A stretch of DNA of 14,541 bases from CAZBPZ01 sp964493955 (lineage in GTDB: Bacteria; Chloroflexota; Dehalococcoidia; Dehalococcoidales; Fen-1064), in the NCBI GenBank assembly GCA_964493955.1, contig CAZBPZ010000042.1, positions 1-14,541 on the forward strand, read 5' to 3'. Shown piece after piece: positions 5,914 to 13,524 of the stretch. Position 1 is the first letter of the stretch; each line of letters begins with the position of its first letter. The notes beneath the pieces are model-generated. The model was given only the letters and a program-made list of their open reading frames with translations, was not told the DNA's origin and made no database searches. Both the position numbers and the translations under genes were made by a program.

Positions 5914-6008
5914 CCATTTAGCTTTAACGAAGTCGTGGCGCAGCCCCGGGTGCAGCGGCCCCGGCAGGCGCAGGTTAGCCAGCCCCAGCCGAAAGCCCGG
6001 CACGGCGG
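5914..6008. other. Sequence between trxB stub and copA, no gene recognised
   Basis: GC-rich, with open frames in several directions but none with a recognisable motif. It sits between the break in trxB and the copA stop codon and may hold the rearrangement joint. Confidence 0.4.
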
Positions 6009-6158
6009 CTACTTGGCCGCCAGGTACTTCTCCGGGTCCTTGCCAAAGGTCACCTTGCAGCCCCGGGCACAGAAGTAGTAGGTCTGCCCCTTGTACTCCG
6101 AGGTGGCCGCGGCTGACTTCTCGTCAACCTCCATGTGGCATACCGGGTCAATTGCCAT
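6009..6158 (-). CDS. YHS-domain small protein, possible internal start within copA
   Basis: The ATG at 6158 is in frame with copA (codon 855) and has its own strong ribosome binding site (AGGAGG, 7-base spacer). It would give a 49-residue stand-alone YHS protein, beginning MAIDPVCHMEVDE and ending GKDPEKYLAAK, with C7 and the pair C30/C34 as likely metal ligands. YHS domains accompany copper and other metal ATPases and are thought to bind metal. Here it may be made both as the ATPase tail and as a free protein; the ribosome binding site suggests that it was originally a separate gene whose upstream stop codon was lost. Which product dominates is unknown. Confidence 0.55.
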   Translation of the reverse strand: MAIDPVCHMEVDEKSAAATSEYKGQTYYFCARGCKVTFGKDPEKYLAAK

Positions 6159-8720
6159 TGTCCTGCCTCCTGCTTCCTCCACTCTTTCACCCCGGACGGG
6201 GTGCCCTCCAGCCCCAGCCCCGGCCAGGGCCGCCACCGCCCCGAGCCGCACCGGCCGGAACCGGCGCAGCCGCAGCGAGTTGGAGACGACCGTCAGCGAG
6301 CTGATGGCCATGGCCGCCGCCGCCAGGATGGGGTTCAGGAACCCGTAGTCACCCAGTATAAAGCGCAGCCCCGCCGGCGTGCCCGTCTGGCCGAAGACCA
6401 GGTAAAGCACCCCGGCCGCCACCGGTATCAGGGCCGTGTTGTAAGCAAACGCCCAGAACAGGTTCTGCCGGATGGTGCTGACGGTGCGCCGGCTCAGCGA
6501 GATGGCGGTAATGATGCCGCCCAGCTCCCCGCGGATGAGGGTAATATCAGCCGTTTCCATGGCCACGTCCGTCCCGGTGCCGATGGCAATGCCAACATCG
6601 GCCTGCGCCAGGGCCGGGGCGTCATTGATACCGTCGCCCACCATGGCCACCACCTTACCCTTGCCCTGGAGGCGCTTTATCTCGCCAGCCTTGTTCTCCG
6701 GCCGTACCTCGGCCAGGACGCGCTCAATGCCAACCTGCCGGGCGATGGCGGCCGCCGTGCGCCGGTTATCACCGGTTATCATCACCGGCTCAATGCCCAT
6801 CCGCTTCAGCCGGGCGATGGCCTCACGGGCCTCGGGCCTGAGGGTATCGGCCACGGTAATGGCGCCCGCCACCCGTCCGTCAACCCCCAGGAACATCACC
6901 GTTTTACCCTCGTCGTGCCGACGCTCGGCCTTTTCACCCGGGGCACCAAGGCTGAGCCGGCGCTCCTGCACCAGCCCCAGGTTACCGAGGATGATGCTAC
7001 GTCCTTCAACCGACGCCTCGATGCCCTGGCCGGGCACAGCCCTAAACTCCGAGGCCTCTGCCGGCTCAAGGCCCATATCACGGGCGGCCCGCACAATCGC
7101 CTCGCCCAGCGGGTGCTCCGAGCCGCGCTCGGCCGAGGCCGCCAGGCGCAGCACCTCCCCCCGGGAGAAGCCGTCAGCCGGCACAACATCGCTGACAGCC
7201 GGATGCCCGGTTGTCAGCGTGCCGGTCTTGTCCAGCAGCACGGTATCAATCCTGTGGGCCCGCTCCAGCGCCTCGGCACTGCGTATCAGGACCCCGCTCT
7301 CGGCCCCCTTGCCGGTACCCACCATGATGGCGGTGGGGGTAGCCAGCCCCAGGGCACAGGGGCAGGCAATGATGAGCACCGCCACGAAGTTGAGCAGCCC
7401 GAAGGTGAGGGCCGGGTCAGGCCCCACCAGTACCCAGACGACCAGGGTGGCCAGGGCAATACCGATAACCACCGGCACGAAGTAGCTGGCAATAACATCG
7501 GCCAGGCGCTGGACGGGCGCCTTACTGCCCTGTGCCTCCTCCACCAGGCGGACAATCTGGGCCAGGGTGGTGTCCTTGCCCACCTTGGTCGCCTCGAACT
7601 GAAAGCTCCCGGTGCGGTTGATGGTGGCGCCGATGACCTCGTCACCGACACTCTTTTCCACCGGGATACTCTCGCCGGTGACCATTGACTCATCGACGCT
7701 GGAGCGCCCCTGGCGGATGATACCGTCCACCGGGATACGCTCACCCGGCCGCACCAGTATCAGGTCGCCCACCCGGACATCCTCGACCGCGATTTCAACC
7801 TCTTTGCCATCCCGGATGACCAGCGCCGTCTTCGGCTGCAGCCCGATGAGCTTCTTGATAGCCGCCGAGGTCTGGCCCCTGGCCCGCGCCTCCAGGAACT
7901 TCCCCAGCGTGATAAGGGAGATGATAACCGCCGCCGTATCAAAATAGACATGGGCCTCGAGCGCCGGGGAGGCAAAGAGTCCGGGGAAGAGGACGACCAT
8001 CACGCTGTAGAAGTAGGCCGCCGAGGTGCCGACGGCGATGAGGGTGTTCATATCGGCCGTCCGGTGGCGCAGGGCACCCCACATGCCGCGGTAGTAGCGC
8101 CAGCCCACCCAGAACTGCACCGGCGTGGCCAGCGCCCAGAGCACGAACAGCTTGCCCGGAAAATCGGGCACCCAGCTCAGCACGAAAAGGGGCACGGTAA
8201 ACAGGACCGCCAGCAGGAGCCGGTTGCGGACACCCCTGGCCTCGCGGGCGGCCACCCCGACCACGTCCTGCAGCGTCCCGGCCTCGGCCCCAAGCTCATA
8301 CCCGGCCTCGCTGACGGCCTTCTTCAGCCCGGCCACGGGGGTACCTTCCAGGTACTCGACCGTGGCCTTCTCCGAGGCAAGGTTCACACTGGCCGAGACA
8401 ACCCCGGGCACACCGGCCAGGGCCTCCTCGACCCGGGCCACGCAGGAGGCACAGGTCATGCCCGATACCGGGAAGATGGACTTCCTGACGGCAGCCCCGT
8501 AGCCCAGCCCGGATATGGTGTCCCGCAGCGCCGCCAGGCCGGTCTTCTCCGGGTCATACTCAACCGTGGCCTTCTCCGTGGCAAGGTTCACACTGGCATG
8601 CTCCACCCCGGCCACCCCGCTCAGGCCCTTCTCAATTCTGACGGCACAGTTGGCACAGGTCATACCGGTCACCGGGATTGTCACCCGGGCCTTCCTGCCT
8701 TTTTCCTTCGCGGCTGCCAA
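6009..8720 (-). CDS. copA: Copper-translocating P1B ATPase with C-terminal YHS domain
   Basis: 903 residues. Two N-terminal heavy-metal domains with GMTCANC (C22, C25) and GMTCASC (C90, C93), eight expected membrane segments, the TGES actuator motif (348-351), the CPC metal site (453-455), DKTGT with the phosphorylated D497, SEHPLG (534-539) and GDGINDAP (695-702). CPC together with the GMTCxxC domains points to Cu(I) export across the inner membrane. After the usual end near residue 825 a linker of about 30 residues leads in frame to a YHS domain (855-903) with Cys 861, 884 and 888. The start is TTG at 8720 with GAGGAGG before it; the csoR stop lies within this ribosome binding site, so the two are translationally coupled. 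Confidence 0.95.
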   Translation of the reverse strand: MAAAKEKGRKARVTIPVTGMTCANCAVRIEKGLSGVAGVEHASVNLATEKATVEYDPEKTGLAALRDTISGLGYGAAVRKSIFPVSGMTCASCVARVEEALAGVPGVVSASVNLASEKATVEYLEGTPVAGLKKAVSEAGYELGAEAGTLQDVVGVAAREARGVRNRLLLAVLFTVPLFVLSWVPDFPGKLFVLWALATPVQFWVGWRYYRGMWGALRHRTADMNTLIAVGTSAAYFYSVMVVLFPGLFASPALEAHVYFDTAAVIISLITLGKFLEARARGQTSAAIKKLIGLQPKTALVIRDGKEVEIAVEDVRVGDLILVRPGERIPVDGIIRQGRSSVDESMVTGESIPVEKSVGDEVIGATINRTGSFQFEATKVGKDTTLAQIVRLVEEAQGSKAPVQRLADVIASYFVPVVIGIALATLVVWVLVGPDPALTFGLLNFVAVLIIACPCALGLATPTAIMVGTGKGAESGVLIRSAEALERAHRIDTVLLDKTGTLTTGHPAVSDVVPADGFSRGEVLRLAASAERGSEHPLGEAIVRAARDMGLEPAEASEFRAVPGQGIEASVEGRSIILGNLGLVQERRLSLGAPGEKAERRHDEGKTVMFLGVDGRVAGAITVADTLRPEAREAIARLKRMGIEPVMITGDNRRTAAAIARQVGIERVLAEVRPENKAGEIKRLQGKGKVVAMVGDGINDAPALAQADVGIAIGTGTDVAMETADITLIRGELGGIITAISLSRRTVSTIRQNLFWAFAYNTALIPVAAGVLYLVFGQTGTPAGLRFILGDYGFLNPILAAAAMAISSLTVVSNSLRLRRFRPVRLGAVAALAGAGAGGHPVRGERVEEAGGRTMAIDPVCHMEVDEKSAAATSEYKGQTYYFCARGCKVTFGKDPEKYLAAK

Positions 8721-8732
8721 CCCCCCTCCTCC

Positions 8733-9026
8733 TCAGCGCCGAATTGCCCGGCGCAGCGCCGTCATCAGCTCCCTGATATACCCTTCACCCTTGCCGCTGC
8801 GGACTGCCTCGCTCACACAGCCCTCAATGTGGTCTTCCAGGATTATCAGGGAGACCTCCTCGGCCGCCGAGGCCAGGGCCGAGAGCTGCTGCACGATGTC
8901 AATACAGTAACGGTCAGCCTCAATCATCTGGCGGATGCCGCGGGCCTGCCCCTCGATGCGCTTCATGCGCCGCACGAGGGCCGCCTTGTCTCTGGCATAG
9001 CTATGCGGGCGCGCCACTACCATCAC
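8733..9026 (-). CDS. csoR: CsoR-family Cu(I)-sensing repressor
   Basis: A 97-residue all-helical DUF156/CsoR protein. The Cu(I) ligands are in the expected pattern: C41 (RYCIDIVQQL), H66 and C70 (LEDHIEGCV). The N-terminal KRIEGQARGIRQMIE is the conserved family helix. Such repressors leave DNA when Cu(I) binds, so it should control itself and copA, which starts 12 bases downstream. The start is the GTG at 9026 (GAGGAT six bases before) or the next codon, ATG at 9023. RcnR/FrmR relatives have different ligand sets, so copper is the best reading. Confidence 0.92.
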   Translation of the reverse strand: MMVVARPHSYARDKAALVRRMKRIEGQARGIRQMIEADRYCIDIVQQLSALASAAEEVSLIILEDHIEGCVSEAVRSGKGEGYIRELMTALRRAIRR

Positions 9027-9053
9027 GAACCATCCTCAGCGTCATAATACCCT

Positions 9054-9082
9054 ATACTACCATGTAGTATGAACCATGTCAA
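9054..9082 (-). promoter_or_regulatory. csoR-copA promoter with overlapping operator
   Basis: Minus strand TTGACA (9077-9082), a 17-base spacer and TAGTAT (9054-9059) make a near-consensus promoter. A perfect 7-bp inverted repeat, ATACTAC (9054-9060) and GTAGTAT (9064-9070) with spacer CAT, covers the -10 box and part of the spacer, where a repressor would block polymerase. CsoR is the obvious candidate. Confidence 0.7.
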
Positions 9083-9090
9083 ACAAAAAA

Positions 9091-9189
9091 TCAGGACAGG
9101 TCCTTCTTGATGCGCTCGTACTCTTCCTGCGAAATCTCATTGCGGGCGTAGCGCTCGGTGGCGATGTCCAGGGCACTTCCGGGAGACAT
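9091..9189 (-). CDS. Very short SHOCT-domain ORF upstream of csoR
   Basis: Codes for 32 residues, MSPGSALDIATERY followed by ARNEISQEEYERIKKDLS, which is a complete SHOCT (short C-terminal) motif. SHOCT normally ends a longer, often membrane-anchored protein, and such small proteins are often found near copper-export genes; here no membrane segment precedes it. The start is ATG at 9189 (weak AGG only) or GTG eight codons upstream. A TTGACT-17-TACCCT pair just upstream could be a promoter, making a nearly leaderless message. It may be the remnant of a longer gene or a genuine mini-protein. Too short for most gene callers. Confidence 0.5.
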   Translation of the reverse strand: MSPGSALDIATERYARNEISQEEYERIKKDLS

Positions 9190-9348
9190 CCTGCAAAAGG
9201 GTACGTGAGGCACGCGGACGAGTCAACGAATGCGGCGGCGGCCTTCCCCGCCACCGGCAGGACAGGCGGCGCTGGAAAATGGCGCCGACTAGGTGTATGA
9301 TGTGGGTCTCACCGCGTGGCGAGCACGAATACGCAGAGAGGGTGAGCC

Positions 9349-9828
9349 ATGTTCAAACGAATTATGGTACCCCTGGACGGCTCCAGGGAAAGTACCCGCG
9401 CGCTCAAGCTGGCCGGCGGACTGGCCCGGGCCTACGGGGCCGAGGTACTCCTGCTACGGGTGGTACCGCCGCACCCGGTAAGCATCTCCTCGGTTACACC
9501 CGAGAGTGTGGGCGGGCCAGTAGCCACCGAGCTGGCACTGGAGTCGGCCCGCCTCAAGGAGCGCAAGGACGCGGCCGCCGCCGGTCGCTACCTCCAGGCC
9601 AAGCTACGGCAACTGAGGGCCAAAGGCATCAAGGCAGACAGGCGCGTCCTCGTTGGCCTGCCGGGGCAATCAATCATCCGGGCGGCCCGGAACGAGGGTG
9701 TGGACCTGATTGTCATGACCAGCCGGGGCCGGGGTGGTTTCAAGCGGGCCATCCTGGGCAGCACTTCTGACGAGGTGGTACGCAAGGCCGGGGTGCCGGT
9801 GCTGGTGGTGCCGCAGAAGAAGCGCTGA
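9349..9828 (+). CDS. Universal stress protein (UspA family)
   Basis: A 159-residue cytoplasmic protein starting MFKRIMVPLDGSRESTRAL, the classic Usp beginning. It ends with the ATP-binding signature SRGRGGFKRAILGST (G-x2-G-x9-G-S/T) and VPVLVVP. Usp proteins with this motif bind ATP and help survival under energy or oxidative stress. There is an unusually charged helical stretch in the middle (RLKERKDAAAAGRYLQAKLRQLRAK). GAGAGGGTGAG precedes the ATG. It lies 105 bases before the alcohol dehydrogenase. Confidence 0.92.
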   Translation: MFKRIMVPLDGSRESTRALKLAGGLARAYGAEVLLLRVVPPHPVSISSVTPESVGGPVATELALESARLKERKDAAAAGRYLQAKLRQLRAKGIKADRRVLVGLPGQSIIRAARNEGVDLIVMTSRGRGGFKRAILGSTSDEVVRKAGVPVLVVPQKKR

Positions 9829-9882
9829 CAGCCCGCCAACCCTGGCCCAGGCGGCCGGACTGGCCGGACACGGGCCGAAGGT

Positions 9883-9893
9883 GTTACAGTAAC
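9883..9893. repeat. Small palindrome upstream of the alcohol dehydrogenase
   Basis: GTTAC-A-GTAAC is a perfect inverted repeat 41 bases before the alcohol dehydrogenase start. It could be an operator half or chance. Confidence 0.2.
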
Positions 9894-9933
9894 GGCATAT
9901 CGCCGGGAGCGAAGTCAGAAAAGGGGGACAACC

Positions 9934-11157
9934 ATGCCATACCGCACATTCATTGTCCCGCGACATATCCACGCCGGACCGGGGGCGCTCGAAAGCCTCG
10001 GGACGGTCCGGGGCAAGCGGGCCTTCATCGTGACGGATAACATCATCCGCCAGCTCGGGATAGTGGAGCGGGTGGAGAAGATACTGCACGCCAGCGGCCT
10101 GGAGACCCGGGTGTTCGACCAGGTTGAAGCCGAGCCGTCAAAAGAAACGGCCTGGAAGGTGGCCGCCCAGATGGCAGACTTCCGGCCGGACGTTATCGTG
10201 GGCCTCGGGGGCGGGTCTTCCATGGACACCGGCAAGGTGGCCTGGGTGCTTTACGAGCACCCCGAGCTGGCCGACCTCAGCTTCACTGAGTTTGAGAGCG
10301 AGTTCAGGAACCGGGAACTGCGCAGGAAAGCCAGGTATGTGGCCATCGCCACCAGCAGCGGCACCGGCTCGGAAGTGACCCGCTTCGCCGTTGTTACCGA
10401 CCGTGACCGGACGCCACCCTACAAGGCTGGCCTGAACTCACCGCACATCATCCCGGACGTGGCCATCGTGGATGCCAGCCTCACGGTGTCAATGCCGCCG
10501 GAGGTCACGGCCAACACCGGCTTCGACGCCCTTATCCATGCCATTGAGTGCTACGTGCTGATTGAGCCAACCGAGCCGGTGGACTCGCTGGCGCTGGGGG
10601 CCGCCCGGACAATATGGGAGTGGCTGCCGAAGGCCTACCACAACGGCCAGGACATGGAAGCCCGTGACAGGATGCACACCGCCTCGCTCCAGGCGGGGAT
10701 GGCCTTCAGCAACGGGCGGCTGGGAGCTGTCCACGTGCCGGCCCATGACATCGGCGCGGCCTTCAACATCCCCCACGGCCGGGCCAACGCCTTCATGCTC
10801 TGCCCGGTGTTTGCCTGGCTCTACCCCTCCCGCCAGAAGCGCTTCGCCACCCTGGCGACGGCGCTCGGCATCGGCGGGCGGGGCAACCGCGGCAAGGCCG
10901 AAAACCTGCTGGCCGGCCTTGACCAGCTGAAACAGTCGGTGGGAATCCCCCTGGCTATCAAGGATGCCGGGATAGACAGGGTACGCTTTCACGCCGAGAT
11001 AGACTCGCTGGTTGACTTCTACATGGAGAGAATCGGGCAGAACATAGCCCGGCTACCCCGGGGGCAACGCCGGGCGGTAGGGCTTCCGGCCTCGGCCGAA
11101 GAGACGAAGGAGCTCTACCTGCACGCCTGGAACGGTACCCGGGCAGAGCTGAAATAG
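9934..11157 (+). CDS. Iron-containing alcohol dehydrogenase
   Basis: 407 residues of the group III (Fe-dependent) alcohol dehydrogenases. GLGGGSSMDTGK (90-101) binds the NAD(P) pyrophosphate. The metal ligands align with FucO: D198 and H202 (NTGFDALIHAIECY), H267 (GAVHVPAHD) and H281 (NIPHGRAN), with the same 14-residue spacing between the last two. It would interconvert an alcohol and aldehyde or ketone in fermentation or detoxification; the substrate cannot be read from sequence. AAAAGGGGG serves as ribosome binding site for the ATG at 9934. It could be cotranscribed with the stress protein. Confidence 0.93.
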   Translation: MPYRTFIVPRHIHAGPGALESLGTVRGKRAFIVTDNIIRQLGIVERVEKILHASGLETRVFDQVEAEPSKETAWKVAAQMADFRPDVIVGLGGGSSMDTGKVAWVLYEHPELADLSFTEFESEFRNRELRRKARYVAIATSSGTGSEVTRFAVVTDRDRTPPYKAGLNSPHIIPDVAIVDASLTVSMPPEVTANTGFDALIHAIECYVLIEPTEPVDSLALGAARTIWEWLPKAYHNGQDMEARDRMHTASLQAGMAFSNGRLGAVHVPAHDIGAAFNIPHGRANAFMLCPVFAWLYPSRQKRFATLATALGIGGRGNRGKAENLLAGLDQLKQSVGIPLAIKDAGIDRVRFHAEIDSLVDFYMERIGQNIARLPRGQRRAVGLPASAEETKELYLHAWNGTRAELK

Positions 11158-11207
11158 ACCACCCCCAGCACCACCCACCGGCCCGGCCTGAAGAGGGACC
11201 CGTGTAA

Positions 11208-11223
11208 CCGGCGGTGCCGCCGG
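11208..11223 (+). other. GC-rich hairpin between alcohol dehydrogenase and MFS genes
   Basis: CCGGCG (11208-11213) and CGCCGG (11218-11223) pair around loop GTGC, extendable by one A-T pair. It lies in the 117-base gap and may limit transcription, but no T-tract follows, so a true terminator is not shown. Confidence 0.25.
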
Positions 11224-11274
11224 TGGTGGGGTAGCCCGGCTTCTCAGACATACCGCGCAGCTCCCGAAGAGACG

Positions 11275-12519
11275 ATGTTACCCTCAAGGCTGCCACTACG
11301 CTGGATAAGCCGGGACGGCTGGCGGATAATCCTTGCCCGCGGGGTGGGCACCGTCGCCCGGAGCTCCATCGCCGTCATGCTGGCCCTCTACCTCGATAAG
11401 CTGGGTCTCAGCCTGGTGCAGATAGGCGCCCTTCTCAGCGTCGGGGTGGCCGGTTCGGCCTGCTTCGCCTTCACCGTCAGTCTTATCGCCGAGAAGGTGG
11501 GGCGCCGGCGCCTCCTGGTGACCTTTACCCTGATGTCGGCGGCATCAGTACTGGCCCTGGCCCTCATCGATAGCTTTCTACCGCTGATGTTTGTGGCCTT
11601 CTTCGGGGGCATCACCGGCGGGGCCGCCGCCGGTGGGGCCGTCCAGCCACTGGAACAGGCCAGCCTGGCGGACGCGGCACCTCCGGAAAGACGCACCGAC
11701 CTCTTCGCCATCTACCGCATCCTCGCCCTGGCCGGGAGCGCCCTGGGGGCCCTGGCCGCCGGGCTGCCGGTGGTATTCCAGAACACGCTTGGTATGAGCG
11801 AGCTTGGCGCCTACCGGGTGACGTTCGCCAGCTTGGCCGGGCTCTTCCTGGTGGGGGCGCTGCTCTACGGCCTGCTTTCCCCGGCGGTAGAGGTTGCCCG
11901 TACCGAGCAGCGGTGGGTGAATCCCCTGCGGCTGCCCTCGCGACGGCTTATCTTCACCCTGACAGGCCTGTTCAGCCTCGACCACTTCGCCGGGTCACTC
12001 TTCCTGGAGACGCTCGCCGCCTACTGGTTCTACACCAGATTCGGCCTGGAGCTGGAATCGCTGGCGGCCGTCTTTTTCCTGTCGCGCGTCCTGGCAGCCG
12101 TCTCCCTGTGGGTGGCCGCCAAGCTGGCCAACCGCATCGGGCTGATAAACACCATGGTCTTCACCCACATCCCGGCCAGCCTCTTCCTCGTCGCCGCCGC
12201 CTTCGCCCCGACCGCCTGGCTGGCAATAGTGTTCTGGCAGCTGCGGGCCTTCCTGAGCATGATGGACGTGCCAACGCGTGACTCCTACACCATGTCGGTG
12301 GTGCAACCCAGCGAACGGGTGGCCATGGCCGGCATCCACATTGTCGGCCGCAGCGTGGCCGGGACGGTCGGGCCATCGGTGGGAACGTTCCTGTGGCAGG
12401 CCATCTCAGCCAGCGCCCCCCTCGTTGCCAACGCTGCCCTCAAAATCACCTACGACCTCTCGCTCTACTTCATGTTCCGCAACGTGAAACCGGCGCAGGA
12501 GCAGAAAGAGGCCCGCTAG
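11275..12519 (+). CDS. Major facilitator superfamily transporter
   Basis: 414 residues with about twelve hydrophobic segments in two halves. The loop after the second segment has the MFS signature in the form AEKVGRRRLLV (the D/R-x-G-R-R/K motif between TM2 and TM3), and the central loop is longer and charged (VEVARTEQRWVNPLRLPSRR). No substrate-specific motif is recognised; drug or metabolite efflux is the usual guess for this group. There is only a weak GAAGAG before the ATG at 11275. It is in the same direction as the alcohol dehydrogenase, 117 bases downstream. Confidence 0.85.
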   Translation: MLPSRLPLRWISRDGWRIILARGVGTVARSSIAVMLALYLDKLGLSLVQIGALLSVGVAGSACFAFTVSLIAEKVGRRRLLVTFTLMSAASVLALALIDSFLPLMFVAFFGGITGGAAAGGAVQPLEQASLADAAPPERRTDLFAIYRILALAGSALGALAAGLPVVFQNTLGMSELGAYRVTFASLAGLFLVGALLYGLLSPAVEVARTEQRWVNPLRLPSRRLIFTLTGLFSLDHFAGSLFLETLAAYWFYTRFGLELESLAAVFFLSRVLAAVSLWVAAKLANRIGLINTMVFTHIPASLFLVAAAFAPTAWLAIVFWQLRAFLSMMDVPTRDSYTMSVVQPSERVAMAGIHIVGRSVAGTVGPSVGTFLWQAISASAPLVANAALKITYDLSLYFMFRNVKPAQEQKEAR

Positions 12520-12556
12520 CCAGCACCGAGAAAAAGAACGCCCGGACAGCACTGAG

Positions 12557-12577
12557 CGTGGTACCCCTGGCGCGACT
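12557..12577. repeat. Direct repeat of the tRNA-Arg 3' end, distal copy (candidate att site)
   Basis: These 21 bases are identical to 13525-13545, the 3' end of tRNA-Arg(CCT): part of the T-arm, the 3' acceptor strand, CCA and two bases beyond. Further in, the similarity decays (T-loop read as GTTTGAAGTC instead of GTTCGAGTC). This is the arrangement left by integration at a tRNA 3' end. Confidence 0.75.
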
Positions 12578-12632
12578 TCAAACTCATTACCTATGCACTA
12601 GTACCGGCTACTGCTCCAGAATAACCACCTAG

Positions 12633-12881
12633 CTACTCAGAGTAGAAATGCGGCCGGAGTTCAGACTCCGGGATATAGCGGGTTGCCTGCCTGATGATAG
12701 CCCTCACCGTTCCAGCATCAAGTTCCGCATGAACAGGAATGGTCAGGGTCTGTTTTTCTCCGGTAGCGGTTACTCTGCGTAATTTCACGTGACTCCCGCG
12801 CTGGGAGTGCGTCTCAAACCCCAGGGCATGGAAAATAGCAAGGACCTCTGGACCGGAGAGGCGCTTCAGCTTAGGAGACAC
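12633..12881 (-). CDS. hicA: HicA-family mRNA interferase toxin
   Basis: An 82-residue double-stranded-RNA-binding-like fold. The signature RGSHVKLRR with catalytic H31, the N-terminal SGPEVLAIFHALGFE and the TIPVHAELDAGTVRAIIRQA segment are typical HicA. HicA toxins cleave mRNA and are neutralised by HicB. The start is GTG at 12881; its first 11 bases overlap the end of the hicB gene, so it is translationally coupled. The active histidine and full length are intact, so it looks functional. Confidence 0.92.
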   Translation of the reverse strand: MSPKLKRLSGPEVLAIFHALGFETHSQRGSHVKLRRVTATGEKQTLTIPVHAELDAGTVRAIIRQATRYIPESELRPHFYSE

Positions 12882-13098
12882 TCGCTGGCTCCAGTTCCAG
12901 CGTTACCAGTAAGGAGGGGTTTGGCATAAGGTCGAAGTCCGCCGGGTCCTCACCCTCAAGATGCAGTGCAACTGCTTCGTTGAGATTGGCGACGGTCTCG
13001 TCTAAGGTTTTCCCCTGCGTCACCACAGCTAGCTCCAGGCATTCAGCAACATAGTAGTTTTCGCCCTTGTGAATAAATGCTTTAATAGTACGTCTCAC
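12871..13098 (-). CDS. hicB: HicB-family antitoxin (partner of hicA)
   Basis: A 75-residue protein with the partial-RNase-H HicB fold: IKAFIHKGENYYVAECLELAVVTQGKTLDETVANLNEAVALHLE. It is short and has no obvious C-terminal DNA-binding domain, so it may neutralise toxin without being the operon repressor. GTG start at 13098 with GGGGGAGG just before it. It overlaps hicA by 11 bases and is 43 bases downstream of a second hicB-like gene. Confidence 0.9.
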   Translation of the reverse strand: MRRTIKAFIHKGENYYVAECLELAVVTQGKTLDETVANLNEAVALHLEGEDPADFDLMPNPSLLVTLELEPASVS

Positions 13099-13141
13099 TG
13101 CCCTCCCCCGCCTTTCTTATTCCAATTCCTGGTGAACACAT

Positions 13142-13414
13142 TTACACGGTCTCCACCGGCTCACGCTGCGGCTCCTTGTTCAGGTCAATACCAGCAATCA
13201 CCGGCAGGGAGTGCCCCAGCTTCAACCCCACCACGATCCAGTCCTCCAGGGTTGAGCGCAGCTCGTCCTGGCATTCCCGCAGGGAGCTGCCGAAGGCAAC
13301 CACGCCCTTGCAAGCTGGTATGCGGCCGGCAAAAGTACCGTCGTCAAGCCTATCACAGACTGCCCGGGACAGGGCCGGTTCCACGTAGTTTGTAAGAATG
13401 AATTGTACGCCCAT
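13142..13414 (-). CDS. Second HicB-like antitoxin-family protein
   Basis: A 90-residue protein whose core, DDGTFAGRIPACKGVVAFGSSLRECQDELRSTLEDWI, is the HicB fold in a different subfamily from its neighbour. It ends LPVIAGIDLNKEP, as in a widespread group of HicB-like proteins. ATG at 13414 with a modest GGTGGGAG. It is the first gene of a three-gene operon with hicB and hicA, and its own cognate HicA is absent. It could be an extra antitoxin, a regulator, or an orphan whose toxin was lost. Confidence 0.85.
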   Translation of the reverse strand: MGVQFILTNYVEPALSRAVCDRLDDGTFAGRIPACKGVVAFGSSLRECQDELRSTLEDWIVVGLKLGHSLPVIAGIDLNKEPQREPVETV

Positions 13415-13442
13415 GACGTGCTCCCACCTTCCGCCCGCGGCG

Positions 13443-13451
13443 ATTATACCA
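13443..13451 (-). promoter_or_regulatory. Extended -10 promoter of the hic operon
   Basis: Minus strand TGG-TATAAT (13443-13451), with no good -35. It lies 29 bases upstream of the first hicB-like gene and inside the putative cassette, which would therefore carry its own promoter. Confidence 0.55.
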
Positions 13452-13524
13452 CGCCGGGCACAGAAAATGCCCCATGGCTACTCTCACAACAGGGTGCATC
13501 GCCAGCGGAAGCCCCCGGCTTCTC

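Noticed and set aside
5581..6003. Minus-strand 140-codon frame over the glutaredoxin
   Set aside because: Antisense to a conserved thioredoxin-fold gene; no family features and no ribosome binding site.
6135..9047. Long plus-strand frames opposite copA and csoR (up to 517 codons)
   Set aside because: Shadows of strongly supported genes on the other strand; compositionally odd His/Gln/Gly/Arg-rich products without motifs.
12557..12636. Decayed second tRNA-Arg gene instead of an att repeat
   Set aside because: Beyond the 21 identical bases only short GTAGCT and GAGCAG matches appear, with wrong spacing and no 5' acceptor strand, and the region runs into the hicA stop. Kept as an alternative, not as the main reading.
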